NCBI GenBank assembly: GCA_964016885.1
Contig: OZ024742.1
Span: forward strand, 10,818,181-10,882,180
Length of the DNA stretch: 64,000 bases
Source: Eledone cirrhosa
Taxonomy: Eukaryota; Mollusca; Cephalopoda; Octopoda; Eledonidae
Direction of reading: 5' to 3'
Below, one piece after another: positions 24,011-33,934 of the stretch (within the stretch, counting starts at the first letter, position 1; every line of letters starts with the position of its first letter). The position numbers and the translations under genes were made by a program. Under the pieces are notes generated by a model. That model searched no databases. It had not been told where the DNA came from and was given only the letters and a program-made list of their open reading frames with translations.

Positions 24011-24900
24011 CATTATAAAGTAATATGATAATAAAAGATATAAGCATTTGAATTAATGGACCCATTTTTAGATATTTTCTGCCAAATCATTATAGAAAGT
24101 TAGGAGTTAATATAGTTTATTTTTATATGTTGGAATCTATGTATTAATAATGTTGAGTATAGTGTGTGGTAGGTTGAAAAAGCTAGGTTAATCTGACCTC
24201 TGTCAGTGGAGAGCAAAGGGATCATTATTTATATACCGATGGTGGCAGATCATTTCCTTGGCACCCTACACACATAATCAGCTTCATCATTCATCAGTAA
24301 AGTCACCTCAGGGCTAAGATGTCTTAACCACTTAACTGGTCATGTGTTCAATCTTTTCTTCTGCCATATTTTTATATCTTCAGGTCAATCTAATTATTTA
24401 CATCTGCTCCTTTTACAAACATCATCATTTAATGTCCATACTCCTTACTATAGAAATATGTACACATTATATATATATGCTAGTGTGGAAGAATGGATGT
24501 CAAACGGTGATGATGATGATAATATATACACACATACACACACATGTACCCTTGCTGGTAAGGAAAGCGGACATTAAAATGATAGTGATATATCTCAAAT
24601 TACAAAATATGAAGAAATAATAGACGAAAATACACCTATTTTTTCTTCAAAGTCCCGACTGCAGCTTCCCCAATCCGGGTGCAATGATTTCTGCACTATA
24701 AAAGTGCATCATCGCTATGAGGTTGATACGGCTTATCAAGAGACACCCTCAGAAAAAGGACTGTTTCTTGATGCGTTCGTAGCAAGTGAGAAGATCTCTA
24801 GAGGCTGAGGGAGAAATTAACATGTGGTACAGTGGTCAATAGAAGGACTCTTTCGTAGCAAGTAAGAAGCAGAGATGCATAAAACTGCCTCTTACACTAT
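24011..24900. other. Intronic spacer, unassigned
   Basis: Short SINE-tail fragments at about 24467-24522. 24640-24860 contains a GC-richer segment with two CGTAGCAAGT motifs and a CTGCAC/GTGCA hairpin; I could not identify it. Confidence 0.4.
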
Positions 24901-24902
24901 TC

Positions 24903-25136
24903 ATCATCATCATTTTACGTTCACTTTTCCCTGCTTGCAAGGGTGGGGTGGGTCTTATTCAGCACAGCATCTCTCCACTTGTCACGGTCCTTCGTCAAAT
25001 ATATCCAATATATCAAATATATATATATATACCCTTGCTAGTAGGGAAAGTGGATGTTAAAACAACAATGATATATATCATCATCACCGTTTTACATCCA
25101 TTCTTCCACGCTAGCATGGGTTATATATAGCTCTCT
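24903..25136 (-). mobile_element. LINE 3'-end fragment and SINE tail fragments
   Basis: 24903-25007 is the antisense 3' end of the 9.5-kb LINE family (CATTTTACGTTCACTTTTCCC, then TTATTCAGCACAGCATCTC). 25080-25125 is an antisense tail of the other type. Confidence 0.7.
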
Positions 25137-25145
25137 ATATATAAC

Positions 25146-25482
25146 CCATGGCTTAGTGGTTAGAGCATTGGCCTTGCAATCGAAAGGTTGTGAGTTCAAT
25201 TCTCAGACCGGGTGATGTGTTGTTTCCTTAAGCAAGACACTTTATTTCACATTGCTCCAGTTTACTCAGCTGTAGAAATGAGATGATAGGGACTGGGGTC
25301 CCTATCATTTCACTGCAAAGTGGTCACGGAGGTGCCAAGGCAAAAAGGCACCCAGCACTCACTGTAAATGAGGTTGGTGTTAGGAAGGGCATCCAGCTGT
25401 AGAAATAAAGCCAGAATCAGTTCCCGTCCCACCCTTACAAGAAGGGAAAAAGCGGATGTAAAATGAAATGATGATGATGATA
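25146..25482 (+). mobile_element. tRNA-derived SINE, family B, full length
   Basis: Head ATGGCTTAGTGGTTAGAGCA, B box GTGAGTTCAATTC, body AAGCAAGACACTTTATTTCACAT, then a LINE-like tail (GTGCCAAGGCAAAAAGGCAC ... GGGCATCCAGCTGTAGAAA) ending in the CCCACCCTTACAAG-type 3' terminus and (GATGAT)n. Confidence 0.9.
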
Positions 25483-25789
25483 TATATACATAGAGAGAGA
25501 AAACTGCCTCATACCCCATTACCAAAAAAATTCTAGCATTAATTAAATGAGTCATCTGTGTTCCTATTTAGATAAGATAGGATTTGTAAATAGATAAATA
25601 TTTATACAACTTCAACCAGATCTCCACCCCATAGTATTGGGGTTAGGTTAATCAATTTCATGTGTCCCCCTTTTTCAAATTATAGAATTTATATATATAT
25701 GTCTATAAATAGTTGAAGATGGTGAATTGGTTGAGTCATTAGAGTATTAGATAGACTAAATATTTAGGACTACAGTATTGACAGTAGAT

Positions 25790-26955
25790 TAAGACTTAAT
25801 ATTTAGGACTACATCGCATTGGACAGTAAATTAAGACTAAATATTTAGGACTACATAACATTTGACAGTTGATTAAGACTAAATATTTAGGACTACATCA
25901 CATTTGACAGTGGATTAAGACTAAATATTTAGGACTACATAACATTTGACAGTGGATTAAGACTAAATATTTAGGACTACAATATTGACAGTAAATTAAG
26001 ACTAAATATTTAGGACTACATAACATTTGACAGTTGATTAAGACTAAATATTTAGGACTACATCACATTTGACAGTGGATTAAGACTAAATATTTAGGAC
26101 TACATAGCATTTGACAGTGGATTAAGACTAAATATTTAGGACTACAATATTGACAGTAAATTAAGACTAAATATTTAGGACTACATAACATTTGACAGTT
26201 GATTAAGACTAAATATTTAGGACTACATCACATTTGACAGTGGATTAAGACTAAATATTTAGGACTACATCACATTTGACAGTGGATTAAGACTAAATAT
26301 TTAGGACTACATAACATTTGACAGTGGATTAAGACTAAATATTTAGGACTACATAACATTTGACAGTGGATTAAGACTAAATATTTAGGACTACAATATT
26401 GACAGTAAATTAAGACTAAATATTTAGGACTACATAACATTTGACAGTTGATTAAGACTAAATATTTAGGACTACATCACATTTGACAGTGGATTAAGAC
26501 TAAATATTTAGGACTACATAGCATTTGACAGTGGATTAAGACTAAATATTTAGGACTACAATATTGACAGTAAATTAAGACTAAATATTTAGGACTACAT
26601 AACATTTGACAGTTGATTAAGACTAAATATTTAGGACTACATCACATTTGACAGTGGATTAAGACTAAATATTTAGGACTACAATATTGACAGTAAATTA
26701 AGACTAAATATTTAGGACTACATAACATTTGACAGTTGATTAAGACTAAATATTTAGGACTACATCACATTTGACAGTGGATTAAGACTAAATATTTAGG
26801 ACTACATCACATTTGACAGTGGATTAAGACTAAATATTTAGGACTACATCACATTTGACAGTGGATTAAGACTAAATATTTAGGACTACATCACATTTGA
26901 CAGTGGATTAAGACTAAATATTTAGGACTACATCACATTTAACAGTAAATTAGAA
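25790..26955. repeat. 42-bp tandem array with 165-bp higher-order structure
   Basis: About 28 units anchored on GACTAAATATTTAGGACTAC. Most units are 42 bases; variants with CAATATTGACAGTAAATT are 39. These short variants begin at about 25981, 26146, 26395, 26560 and 26683, so intervals are 165, 249, 165 and 123, that is 165 plus or minus whole 42-base units. It is intronic. Confidence 0.95.
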
Positions 26956-27438
26956 CTAAGTGCCATGCAGTATTTCCTTTGGTTCCCAGCACTCTAAGTA
27001 CAAATATAACCAAGATTAAGTTTGCTTCTCATGAAACAAAGTATGATTCCATAGTAGTGGACTTGTGAAATATATAGAACATCAGACAAAGCACTTAGAA
27101 ATATTTGTTCCATCTCATTGTAATCTGAATAAAAACTCCAGCTGGTCCTACTTTAGACTTTAAAACGACCCCACTCAGTTTAAAATCAACAGCTAGTCTT
27201 TGGGTGCCTTTACTGGAGTCTACTTTGTTGTAAGCATTTGGTCTGGTTTTGACTGGTTTGAGAATACCTTCCTATCTTTACACTTTCTTTCACCAATCTT
27301 GCAGGTCCTGAATAAACAACAAAAACATTTTAAAATATATAAAGAAATTATGTTTTTAAGTAATTGTTGTTTCTTTTCTTTTTTTTATTATAGATATTTT
27401 TCTTTTATAATTTCTCACCTTTCCTGTGTTTTTCATAG
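26956..27438. other. Intron 1 end
   Basis: AT-rich with a strong polypyrimidine stretch near 27365-27437 leading to the acceptor; otherwise nothing recognised. Confidence 0.5.
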
Positions 27439-27540
27439 ATGCCAGATTGCCAAAATCACATTCGGTTAATAGCACGAAATGGAACCACTCTGTTGGTATG
27501 TGGCACTGGTGCCTACCAACCAACTACTTATCATTTAGAT
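27439..27540 (+). CDS. Semaphorin, exon B
   Basis: Acceptor TTTTTCATAG and donor GTAAGT, phase 0/0, 34 residues. It carries two signature Sema blocks: DCQNHIRLIARN (usual form C-N-Y-I-R-V-L) and LLVCGTGAYQP (usual CGT-N/G-A-F/Y-x-P). The family normally has a Cys two residues after that Pro; here the sequence is QPTTYHLD, so that Cys is absent. RNGTT is a possible glycosylation site. The block order and spacing to exon C are as in known semaphorins. Confidence 0.88.
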
Positions 27541-27599
27541 GTAAGTTTTATTTTCATTTATTATTGTCAATTGCACTTGTTTTAATTTGTTCAAATTCT

Positions 27600-27722
27600 C
27601 TGAACCCTTTTAATACCAAACCCCAAGAGACTGCCCCTGGTTCTACCATACAAATCCTACTTGTTTTTACCCCATAAGACTGCCCCTGGTTCTATCATAC
27701 AAATCCTACTTGTTTTTAAATG
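27600..27722. repeat. Two-copy direct repeat in intron 2
   Basis: About 49-base units with GACTGCCCCTGGTTCTA(C/T)CATAC and CCTACTTGTTTTTA, in tandem. Confidence 0.85.
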
Positions 27723-27783
27723 TTCATATCTAAATTAAGACTGTCCTTCATTAAACTATCGAGTACTAAGTTGAATAAATGTC

Positions 27784-27835
27784 TTCTGAAAAAATCAAAG
27801 TCTGTCTCGAGCCCAGAGGCTCATCAGGACAGAAC
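27784..27835 (-). ncRNA. Hammerhead-like hairpin relic
   Basis: On the - strand CTGATGA (27827-27821), a GAGCC/GGCTC hairpin, then GAGAC in place of GAAAC, enclosed by TCTGTC/GACAGA. The changed GAAA box makes catalysis unlikely. Confidence 0.3.
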
Positions 27836-27975
27836 TTATCCCAGTTTCTTCCTGTCTTGTCTGGGAGGTCAGTAGCCCTGTTTCTGTACTGGCTTGGTTT
27901 TTGTAGACTTGTCCAACCCTTGCTAGCAGGGAAAGCAGGCATTAAATGATATATATATATGTTCAGTATTTGTTT

Positions 27976-30062
27976 AGGTAAAAACAGGAATAAGCATGAG
28001 TAGTCATTATGATAGATTACTAAATGAGGAGAATGCATGGGAAGAAGAGACCCTACCCCACGTAGACCCTATAGAGGGACCAGCAGTACAAGTCAGCGGC
28101 AGCGTAGTAAGTAAGGCAATCAGAGATATGAAGATAGGGAAGGCAACCGGTCCATCGGGTATAGCTGCCGAGATGCTGAAGGCATCTGGGTCTGTAGGTC
28201 ACACTATAACCACACGTATCGTTAACCAGGTAATACTAGAGGGGGCCATACCAAAAGATTGGTGCAGTAGCATCATTGTCAACTGCTACAAAGGTAAAGG
28301 CGATGCACTAGATAGAGGAAACTATAGAGGTATAAAGTTGATGGACCAGGTCATGAAAGTAACAGAAAGAGTTATAGCACAGCTGATTAGGGACCGGGTG
28401 AATATAGACGAGATGCAATTTGGGTTTGTTCCAGGGAAAGGCACCACTGATGCGCTCTTCCTTGTGAGGCAATTACAGGAAAAGTACCTAGCTAAAAGTA
28501 AGCCACTCTACTTGGCATTTGTCGACCTTGAGAAAGCCTTTGACAGAGTTCCACGTGCAGTAATCTGGTGGGCTCTTAGAAAACTAGGAGTAGATGAATG
28601 GCTTGTGAAAGCGGTACAAGCCATGTATAGGGGAGCAGTCAGCAAAGTTAGGATTGGCAATGAGTATAGCGAGGAATTTAGCGTACAGGTTGGGGTCCAC
28701 CAGGGCTCTGTTCTTAGCCCTCTCCTGTTCATCATAGTCCTGCAGGCAATAACGGAGGAGTTTAAGACCGGATGCCCATGGGAACTCCTGTATGCTGATG
28801 ACCTCGCACTCATAGCTGAATCTATGGTAGAACTAGAGAATAAATTCCAAACCTGGAAGCAGGGACTAGAGAGAAAGGGCCTCAAAGTCAACATGACAAA
28901 GACTAAGGTCCTTATAAGTAGACGAGAAAACAGAACCCAGATCCCCTCAGGGAAATGGCCTTGCTCAGTATGTAGGAAAGGTGTAGGTAGGAACTCCATT
29001 CTTTGCCCCAAATGCAAACAATGGGTACACAAGAGATGTAGCGGGATCTCAGGAAGCTTAATTAAGAATGTAGGATTCACATGCAGCAGCTGTGCTGAAA
29101 CAGCAAGCAAACAGCCACAGGAAACAAGTACCACCAATCTCTGGGAGGGCCCTGTAGAAACAGTAGACAGCTTCTGCTACCTAGGTGACCGAATTAGCAA
29201 CGGAGGTGGGTGCTCAGAAAGTACAATAACTAGGGTAAGAACGGGATGGAAGAAGTTTAGGGAACTACTACCACTGCTAGCTGCAAAAGGCTTCTCCCTC
29301 AGAATGAAAGGCAGACTGTATGATGCGTGTATCCGAACAGCGATGTTGCATGGTAGTGAGACCTGGGCGCTGAAGGTGGAAGACTTACGTAGATTAGAGA
29401 GAAACGAAGCCTGCATGCTCCGATGGATGTGTAACAGTAATATACGTGAACGACAAAGCATAAATGAATTGAGAGAGAGACTGAGCATAAGAGGAATCAA
29501 ATGCTGCGTGCAGGAGAGGCGGTTACGCTGGTATGGACATGTGATGCGTATGAAGGATGACAGCTGCATAAAAAGGTGCAGAGCACTAGAAGTTGATGGA
29601 AACCGCGGAGTGGGGAGACCCAAGATGACTTGGGATGAGGTGATAAAAGCCGACCTTACCCAACTACACCTCTCAAAGTCAATGACACACGACCGTGACT
29701 TCTGGCGTCACGCAGTAATACAGGGTACCCGACCTCCCATGGGTACATGCTGAAGCATATAAACAATATGCCCCCCCCCCCCCCCACCGCAAGGTGGTCG
29801 TGGAGGTGCCACGGCAAAAAAGCACCCAGCCCACACTGTAAAGTGGACGTGTAGGCGCCACGAAAAAGCACCCAGCACTCACTGTAAATGAGGTTGGTGT
29901 TAGGAAGGGCATCCAGCTGTAGAAATCAAGCCAGATCAGTTCCTGTATGAGCAAGGCATGGTCAGCCGACCAGACACTGCCCACAACAGGACAACCCGTC
30001 TAACCCATGCTAGCGTGGAAGAACGGACGTAAAACGGTGATGATGATGATGATGATGATGAG
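27976..30062 (+). mobile_element. 5'-truncated non-LTR retrotransposon with 3' tail shared with SINEs
   Basis: ORF 27996-29753 plus about 305 bases of 3' UTR. The UTR (from the C run at 29771) carries GTGCCACGGCAAAAAAGCAC, GGGCATCCAGCTGTAGAAA and AACCCATGCTAGCGTGGAAG and ends in (GATGAT)n at 30062. The same segment forms the tail of the SINE at 59740-60119. The 5' end is cut next to a (TA)n and a SINE tail remnant. Confidence 0.85.
27996..29753 (+). CDS. LINE reverse transcriptase with PHD-like zinc finger (uninterrupted)
   Basis: 585 codons without a break; homology to the 9.5-kb LINE continues a few codons upstream of this ATG, so the ATG is only the first Met of a truncated protein. RT motifs: FVDLEKAFDRVPR (motif A, about residue 175), GVHQGSVLSPLLF (motif B) and YADD at 266-269 (motif C, intact). 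From residue 323 there is a CSVCRKGVG...CPKC..WVHKRCSG...CSSC finger of PHD/RING-like spacing. C-terminal WKKFRELLPLL, LHGSETW and LRWYGHVMR follow. The endonuclease domain is missing, so it cannot move by itself. It lies in sense orientation inside semaphorin intron 2. Confidence 0.88.
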   Translation: MSSHYDRLLNEENAWEEETLPHVDPIEGPAVQVSGSVVSKAIRDMKIGKATGPSGIAAEMLKASGSVGHTITTRIVNQVILEGAIPKDWCSSIIVNCYKGKGDALDRGNYRGIKLMDQVMKVTERVIAQLIRDRVNIDEMQFGFVPGKGTTDALFLVRQLQEKYLAKSKPLYLAFVDLEKAFDRVPRAVIWWALRKLGVDEWLVKAVQAMYRGAVSKVRIGNEYSEEFSVQVGVHQGSVLSPLLFIIVLQAITEEFKTGCPWELLYADDLALIAESMVELENKFQTWKQGLERKGLKVNMTKTKVLISRRENRTQIPSGKWPCSVCRKGVGRNSILCPKCKQWVHKRCSGISGSLIKNVGFTCSSCAETASKQPQETSTTNLWEGPVETVDSFCYLGDRISNGGGCSESTITRVRTGWKKFRELLPLLAAKGFSLRMKGRLYDACIRTAMLHGSETWALKVEDLRRLERNEACMLRWMCNSNIRERQSINELRERLSIRGIKCCVQERRLRWYGHVMRMKDDSCIKRCRALEVDGNRGVGRPKMTWDEVIKADLTQLHLSKSMTHDRDFWRHAVIQGTRPPMGTC

Positions 30063-30089
30063 CCTCTCTTCCTTTGTAGTTACGATAGA

Positions 30090-30335
30090 GATTCAGCATC
30101 ATCATCGTTTAACGTCCATCTTCCATGCTAGCATGGGTTAGACGGGAGTTGTCCCACTTGAGGCAATATTGGTCGAGTGACCGTGTCTCACTCGTATAGG
30201 ACTATCTGGCAGGTTTTCTATGGCTCGATGTCCTTCCTAACACCAACCACATTTACAGTGTGGACAGAACTTTTTACTGTGTTACCTACACGGCCACATT
30301 ACAGTGTGGACTGTGTGTTTTTTGCCATGACACCT
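30090..30335 (-). mobile_element. SINE/LINE tail element, antisense
   Basis: CATCATCATCGTTTAACGTC, TTCCATGCTAGCATGGGTTA, CCACTTGAGGCAA and AACACCAACCACATTTACAG: the tail in antisense, of the subfamily also at 54474 and 60309. Confidence 0.8.
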
Positions 30336-30597
30336 ATACAATCTCATTAGTTTGGACTGGATGTTTTGGTACCAACATAACTTTACAGAGAGTATAATTG
30401 CAAAATTGGCAACAGCCATGGTAAAAACAGAACCAACAGCACAAGTATGAAGATGGTTAGGGGACACAATTTTAATGTAGATAGGGAGGTTATCAAACAT
30501 TTTGGGCCACTGCCCCCTTCCCAGCCATGTATTACGACCCCCAACCCTATTTCCAGAGAGACCTGCCTACACACAAATTGTAAATAATATATAATAA

Positions 30598-30786
30598 ATA
30601 ATTGTTTCTACTTTTGGCACAAGGTCAGCAAATATCCAGTGTATTACTGGTACTTTATTTTATCGACCCCATAAGGTGAAAGGCAAAGTTAACCCCGGCG
30701 AGATTTGAACTCAGTCCGTAAAGGGACGTAACTCTGTGCTGCAAAGCATGTTGCTCGACGCTCTACCAATACTGCCAATCCACCGT
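30598..30786 (-). mobile_element. tRNA-derived SINE, family A
   Basis: On the - strand: GTGGATTGGCAGTATTGGTAG head, GAGTTCAAATCTCGCC B box, TTGTGCCAAAAGTAGAAAC end. Confidence 0.87.
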
Positions 30787-31263
30787 CATAATAAATAATA
30801 CTATGTATACTAGGTTTACTTTGTATAAAGAAATTTTTTTTTTTTATTTTACTATATTTATATAATATGTAACATTTGATATTTAATATACTATATCAAC
30901 TGTACCACCCCTTAGGCCCCAACACACCCGAGGTGTGGTAACACCCACTTAGAGAAGCTCTGATGTAGATACTCCATGGTAATCAGCTGTCATAAGACAC
31001 TACAGTCACACTACTTGTCTTCTGGGGTGGGGGACAATATTAACCAAGATTGGTAAACACTGAGAATGAGACAAAAAATATAAAGAATGCTGAGAGGAAT
31101 AATTGTGGAGAAAAAACTAGAAGACAGACTGGGTTAGGGGTGGGGGTGTTATAGAGAATCATTTACCTGGAGGAATATAGGAATAATAGAATAAACAGAA
31201 CAGATCTGCAATATTTAATACAAACAATGTATTATATGTTGGAGTGTAATGGCTATATGTGTG

Positions 31264-31306
<43 letters not shown>

Positions 31307-31470
31307 GTGTGTGAATGTAATGGGTATATGTGTGTGTGTGAGTGTAATGTGTATATATATATATATTCCATCCATTCCATCATTTTTACGTCCGCTTTTT
31401 CCCTGCTTGCAAGGGTGGGACCATATATATATATATATATGTATATATGTATATATTTATGTATGTGTTA
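30787..31470. other. Intronic spacer with TA/GT microsatellites
   Basis: Nothing coding. TA/GTGT tracts at 31258-31365 and 31420-31460; an antisense LINE-tail fragment at 31380-31422. Confidence 0.5.
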
Positions 31471-31473
31471 GTG

Positions 31474-32145
31474 TCTTGGCATCACTCAGCAAGACCTTTG
31501 TTAGCCGCTCTCCAGCCAGCTATTTAAAGCTGTATACAGCTATGGTACGACCACACTTGGAATTCGCATCATCAGTCTGGAACCCCTATCTTGCTCAGAA
31601 CATTGACCTCCTGGAAACTGTTCAGAGACGTGCAACCAAGCGCATACCCTCCATCAGACACCTACCATACTCTGAACGCCTTGCTTCCCTGGGCATGGAT
31701 ACATTGAAGCTCCGACGTCTGGCAATGGACTTAGTAAAGACCCACAAAGTTATTAACCATCTCGCCAACAACAACCCTGAGCAACATTTGATCTCCATGT
31801 GTCTAACACACGTGGACATGCCTACAAAATCAGAAAACAGCACAGCTCCCATGACTTTCGGAAACATTTTTTCACGCTCAGAGTTGCTGAAGCATAGAAC
31901 AAACTGCCTGCGTCAGTTGTTAGCTGCCGAGACACTGCATCCTTTAAAACCCTCATGCTTCCCGAAATACGCCAAAACTACACCTGATGTACCCCTTCCA
32001 TACACATGCTCACCTGTATATATCATGACTCATGCACTGTTCATTTTCCTGACGTTTGTACATTACCTTATGTACTATACATGCACTTTTTGATGAGTTG
32101 TAGTGCACCTGAGCACTGTACACAATATTTCATTTATATGTGTAT
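31474..32145 (+). pseudogene. CR1-like LINE 3' end (C-terminus of RT ORF)
   Basis: In frame from about 31474 to the stop at 32091-32093: YTAMVRPHLEFASSVWNPYL, IDLLETVQRRATKRIPS, YSERLASLG and TLKLRRLAMDLV. This is the end of the RT in CR1/L2/Rex-like LINEs. The catalytic YADD region is lost by 5' truncation. Its last coding block (ETLHPLK) is present once, while the copies at 21.6 and 46.2 kb have it as tandem 61-bp units. Confidence 0.82.
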
Positions 32146-32185
32146 GATGATATTGTCATCGTTTAACTGTCTATCTTCCACGACT

Positions 32186-32542
32186 AGAAGTCGGTGGAAA
32201 CCGCGGAGTTGAGAGACCCAAGAAGACTTGGGATGAGGTGATAAAAGCCGACCTTACCCTCTCGATGACACACGACCGTGACCTCTGGCGTCACACAGTA
32301 ATACAGAAGACCCCGACCCCCCATGGGTACAAGCCGAGGGGAAGCATATTGACAATATGCCCCCACACCCTCCCACTGCAAAGTGGTCATGGAGGTGCCA
32401 CGGAAAAAAGCACCCAGCACTCACTGTAAATGAGGTTGGTGTTATGAAGGGCATCCAGATGTAGAAATCAAGCCAGAATCAGTTCCCGTCCCACCCTTGC
32501 AAGCAGGGAAAAGCGGACGTAAAATGATGATGATGATGAGTT
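32186..32542 (+). mobile_element. Strongly 5'-truncated LINE 3' end, same family as 27976-30062
   Basis: Starts in the codons for GRPKMTWDEV-KADL, continues through HDRDLWRH to the stop and the shared 3' UTR, but ends with the other terminus (CCACCCTTGCAAGCAGGG AAAAGCGGACGTAAAATG). It confirms that the SINE-like tail belongs to this LINE. Confidence 0.8.
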
Positions 32543-32661
32543 CTAGTCCCGTAGAAGCCGTCTGGGTTCTGACTCTTTTCCTATTACCCACTCTACTACC
32601 CAAAGTATTGAGTACTCTGGTGTGTTATGGTCCACCTGGTTCCTTACCACACTTCCTTTGT

Positions 32662-32692
<31 letters not shown>

Positions 32693-32930
32693 TAAAGAAA
32701 ACGAAAAATCAGTGATGCATCTGGACTCAATTTATTGCGTGTTACAAATGTTTCGCCGGCAGGTAGCTCGAGACATGATCCCTGTATGGATCTGGCTGAT
32801 TCTACAGCTGCAGGTTCTTTCAGAAACGGTATTTCATTTGGAGCAAATTTTATCACTCCAATTGTAACACGCAATAAATTAAGTCCAGATGCAGCACTGA
32901 TTTTTCGTTTTCTTTATACTATCTACACTC
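32693..32930 (-). ncRNA. Inverted-repeat element, decayed hammerhead type
   Basis: Arms at about 32693-32750 and 32858-32928 pair (CAGTGATGCATCTGGACT with AGTCCAGATGCAGCACTG; GCGTGTTACAA with TTGTAACACGC). On the - strand the inner side has CCTGCCGGCGAAACATTTG, which looks like a hammerhead with part of the CTGATGA box deleted. Confidence 0.4.
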
Positions 32931-33056
32931 TACTCTGCTGAATATCGAGTGTTAATTTTGGCATACCGCCTATGGAAGCACCATAGCTACCATTATACAC
33001 AACTATATATATATAGGTAATTCCGAAGGAAAAGCAAAGGAAAACAGCTATTTAAT

Positions 33057-33204
33057 TAGAAAGTGAACAACACAAAATATAACTACTCCATTACCAAAGG
33101 ATAACATCTCTGCCTGATGACCGATGCAGACGTATATTATTATTGTCTGGGACCCAGAAACCTTTGGTAATGGAGTAGTTATATTTTGTGCTGTTCACTT
33201 TCTA
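33057..33204 (+). ncRNA. Inverted-repeat element with CTGATGA and GAAAC boxes
   Basis: 44-base arms (33057-33100 and 33161-33204) pair almost perfectly. Between them are CTGATGA at 33114-33120, a possible stem II CAGAC (33127-33131) with GTCTG (33145-33149), and GAAAC at 33157-33161. The expected U16.1 is an A unless one base bulges, so catalysis is doubtful. Confidence 0.5.
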
Positions 33205-33310
33205 ATGAAATATATATATATAGAATAGAATGGCTTCTTATAAAAAAAAACCCAGTGACCTCAGTTAAAGTAAGTTACTAAGTAGTGAGGAAACCAACCA
33301 AATTTTATTT

Positions 33311-33408
33311 CACATAGATGTGACTAGCACTGTTTCATTCTGTGATAACATCATCAGGGCTTCTCCACCAGATGAAACAGTACTAGTCCTGTAGAAGTCA
33401 CATCCATT
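33311..33408 (-). ncRNA. Inverted-repeat element with hammerhead-like core
   Basis: On the - strand: outer arms GACTAGTACTGTTT and GAAACAGTGCTAGTC, CTGATGA at 33357-33351, a TGT/ACA mini-stem, GAAAC at 33336-33332. A GTT triplet lies at the expected cleavage place. It is the same family as 15219-15318. Confidence 0.5.
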
Positions 33409-33424
33409 TGAAATATATATATAT

Positions 33425-33925
33425 ATACTAGCTGAGGTACCCGGTAACACCCGGGAGCAGGGGTATTCCCAGTTCCCATTAAAATGCCCAATGCCTCTCA
33501 GACCAAAAATGAAATCAAAATATAGGAGAGATATTGAAAAGCGAAGACAAATTCATTTACGAAACAATAATACAAACAAATATTGTTGATTGCATTGGTC
33601 AGGTGAAAAAAATGTTTGAGTGTTGCTATAAGGAAAACAATAGAACCCCCATTAGGGTGTCTTAATATTATTGAAATTTGCTGAAATTTTGTGAATAGGC
33701 ATCATATCTCGTCATTCACCTATGGTTTAAATTTCATATAAATCTAAAGGAAAAAAATTTCAGCGGGGGAACCCTTTGATTAAAATGAAATATACGTAAG
33801 AAATCAAATGGGGATGAGCCCCACACATGTGTCAAGTTTCATCAAGATCGGTTTGGTAGTTTTTGAGCTTTAGGTTCACAAACAACCAAACAAACACAGA
33901 AATTGCCATTTATGTATATAGATAT
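33425..33925 (+). mobile_element. Unclassified dispersed repeat (CTAGC..ACCCG type)
   Basis: Starts ACTAGCTGAGGTACCCGG and ends with AAGATCGGTTTGGTAGTTTT, then ACAAACAACCAAACAAAC and a TATATAGATA tail. This start/end pair is common to abundant short repeats in many invertebrates. No coding capacity is seen; class left open. Confidence 0.45.
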
Positions 33926-33934
33926 ATGTATGTA

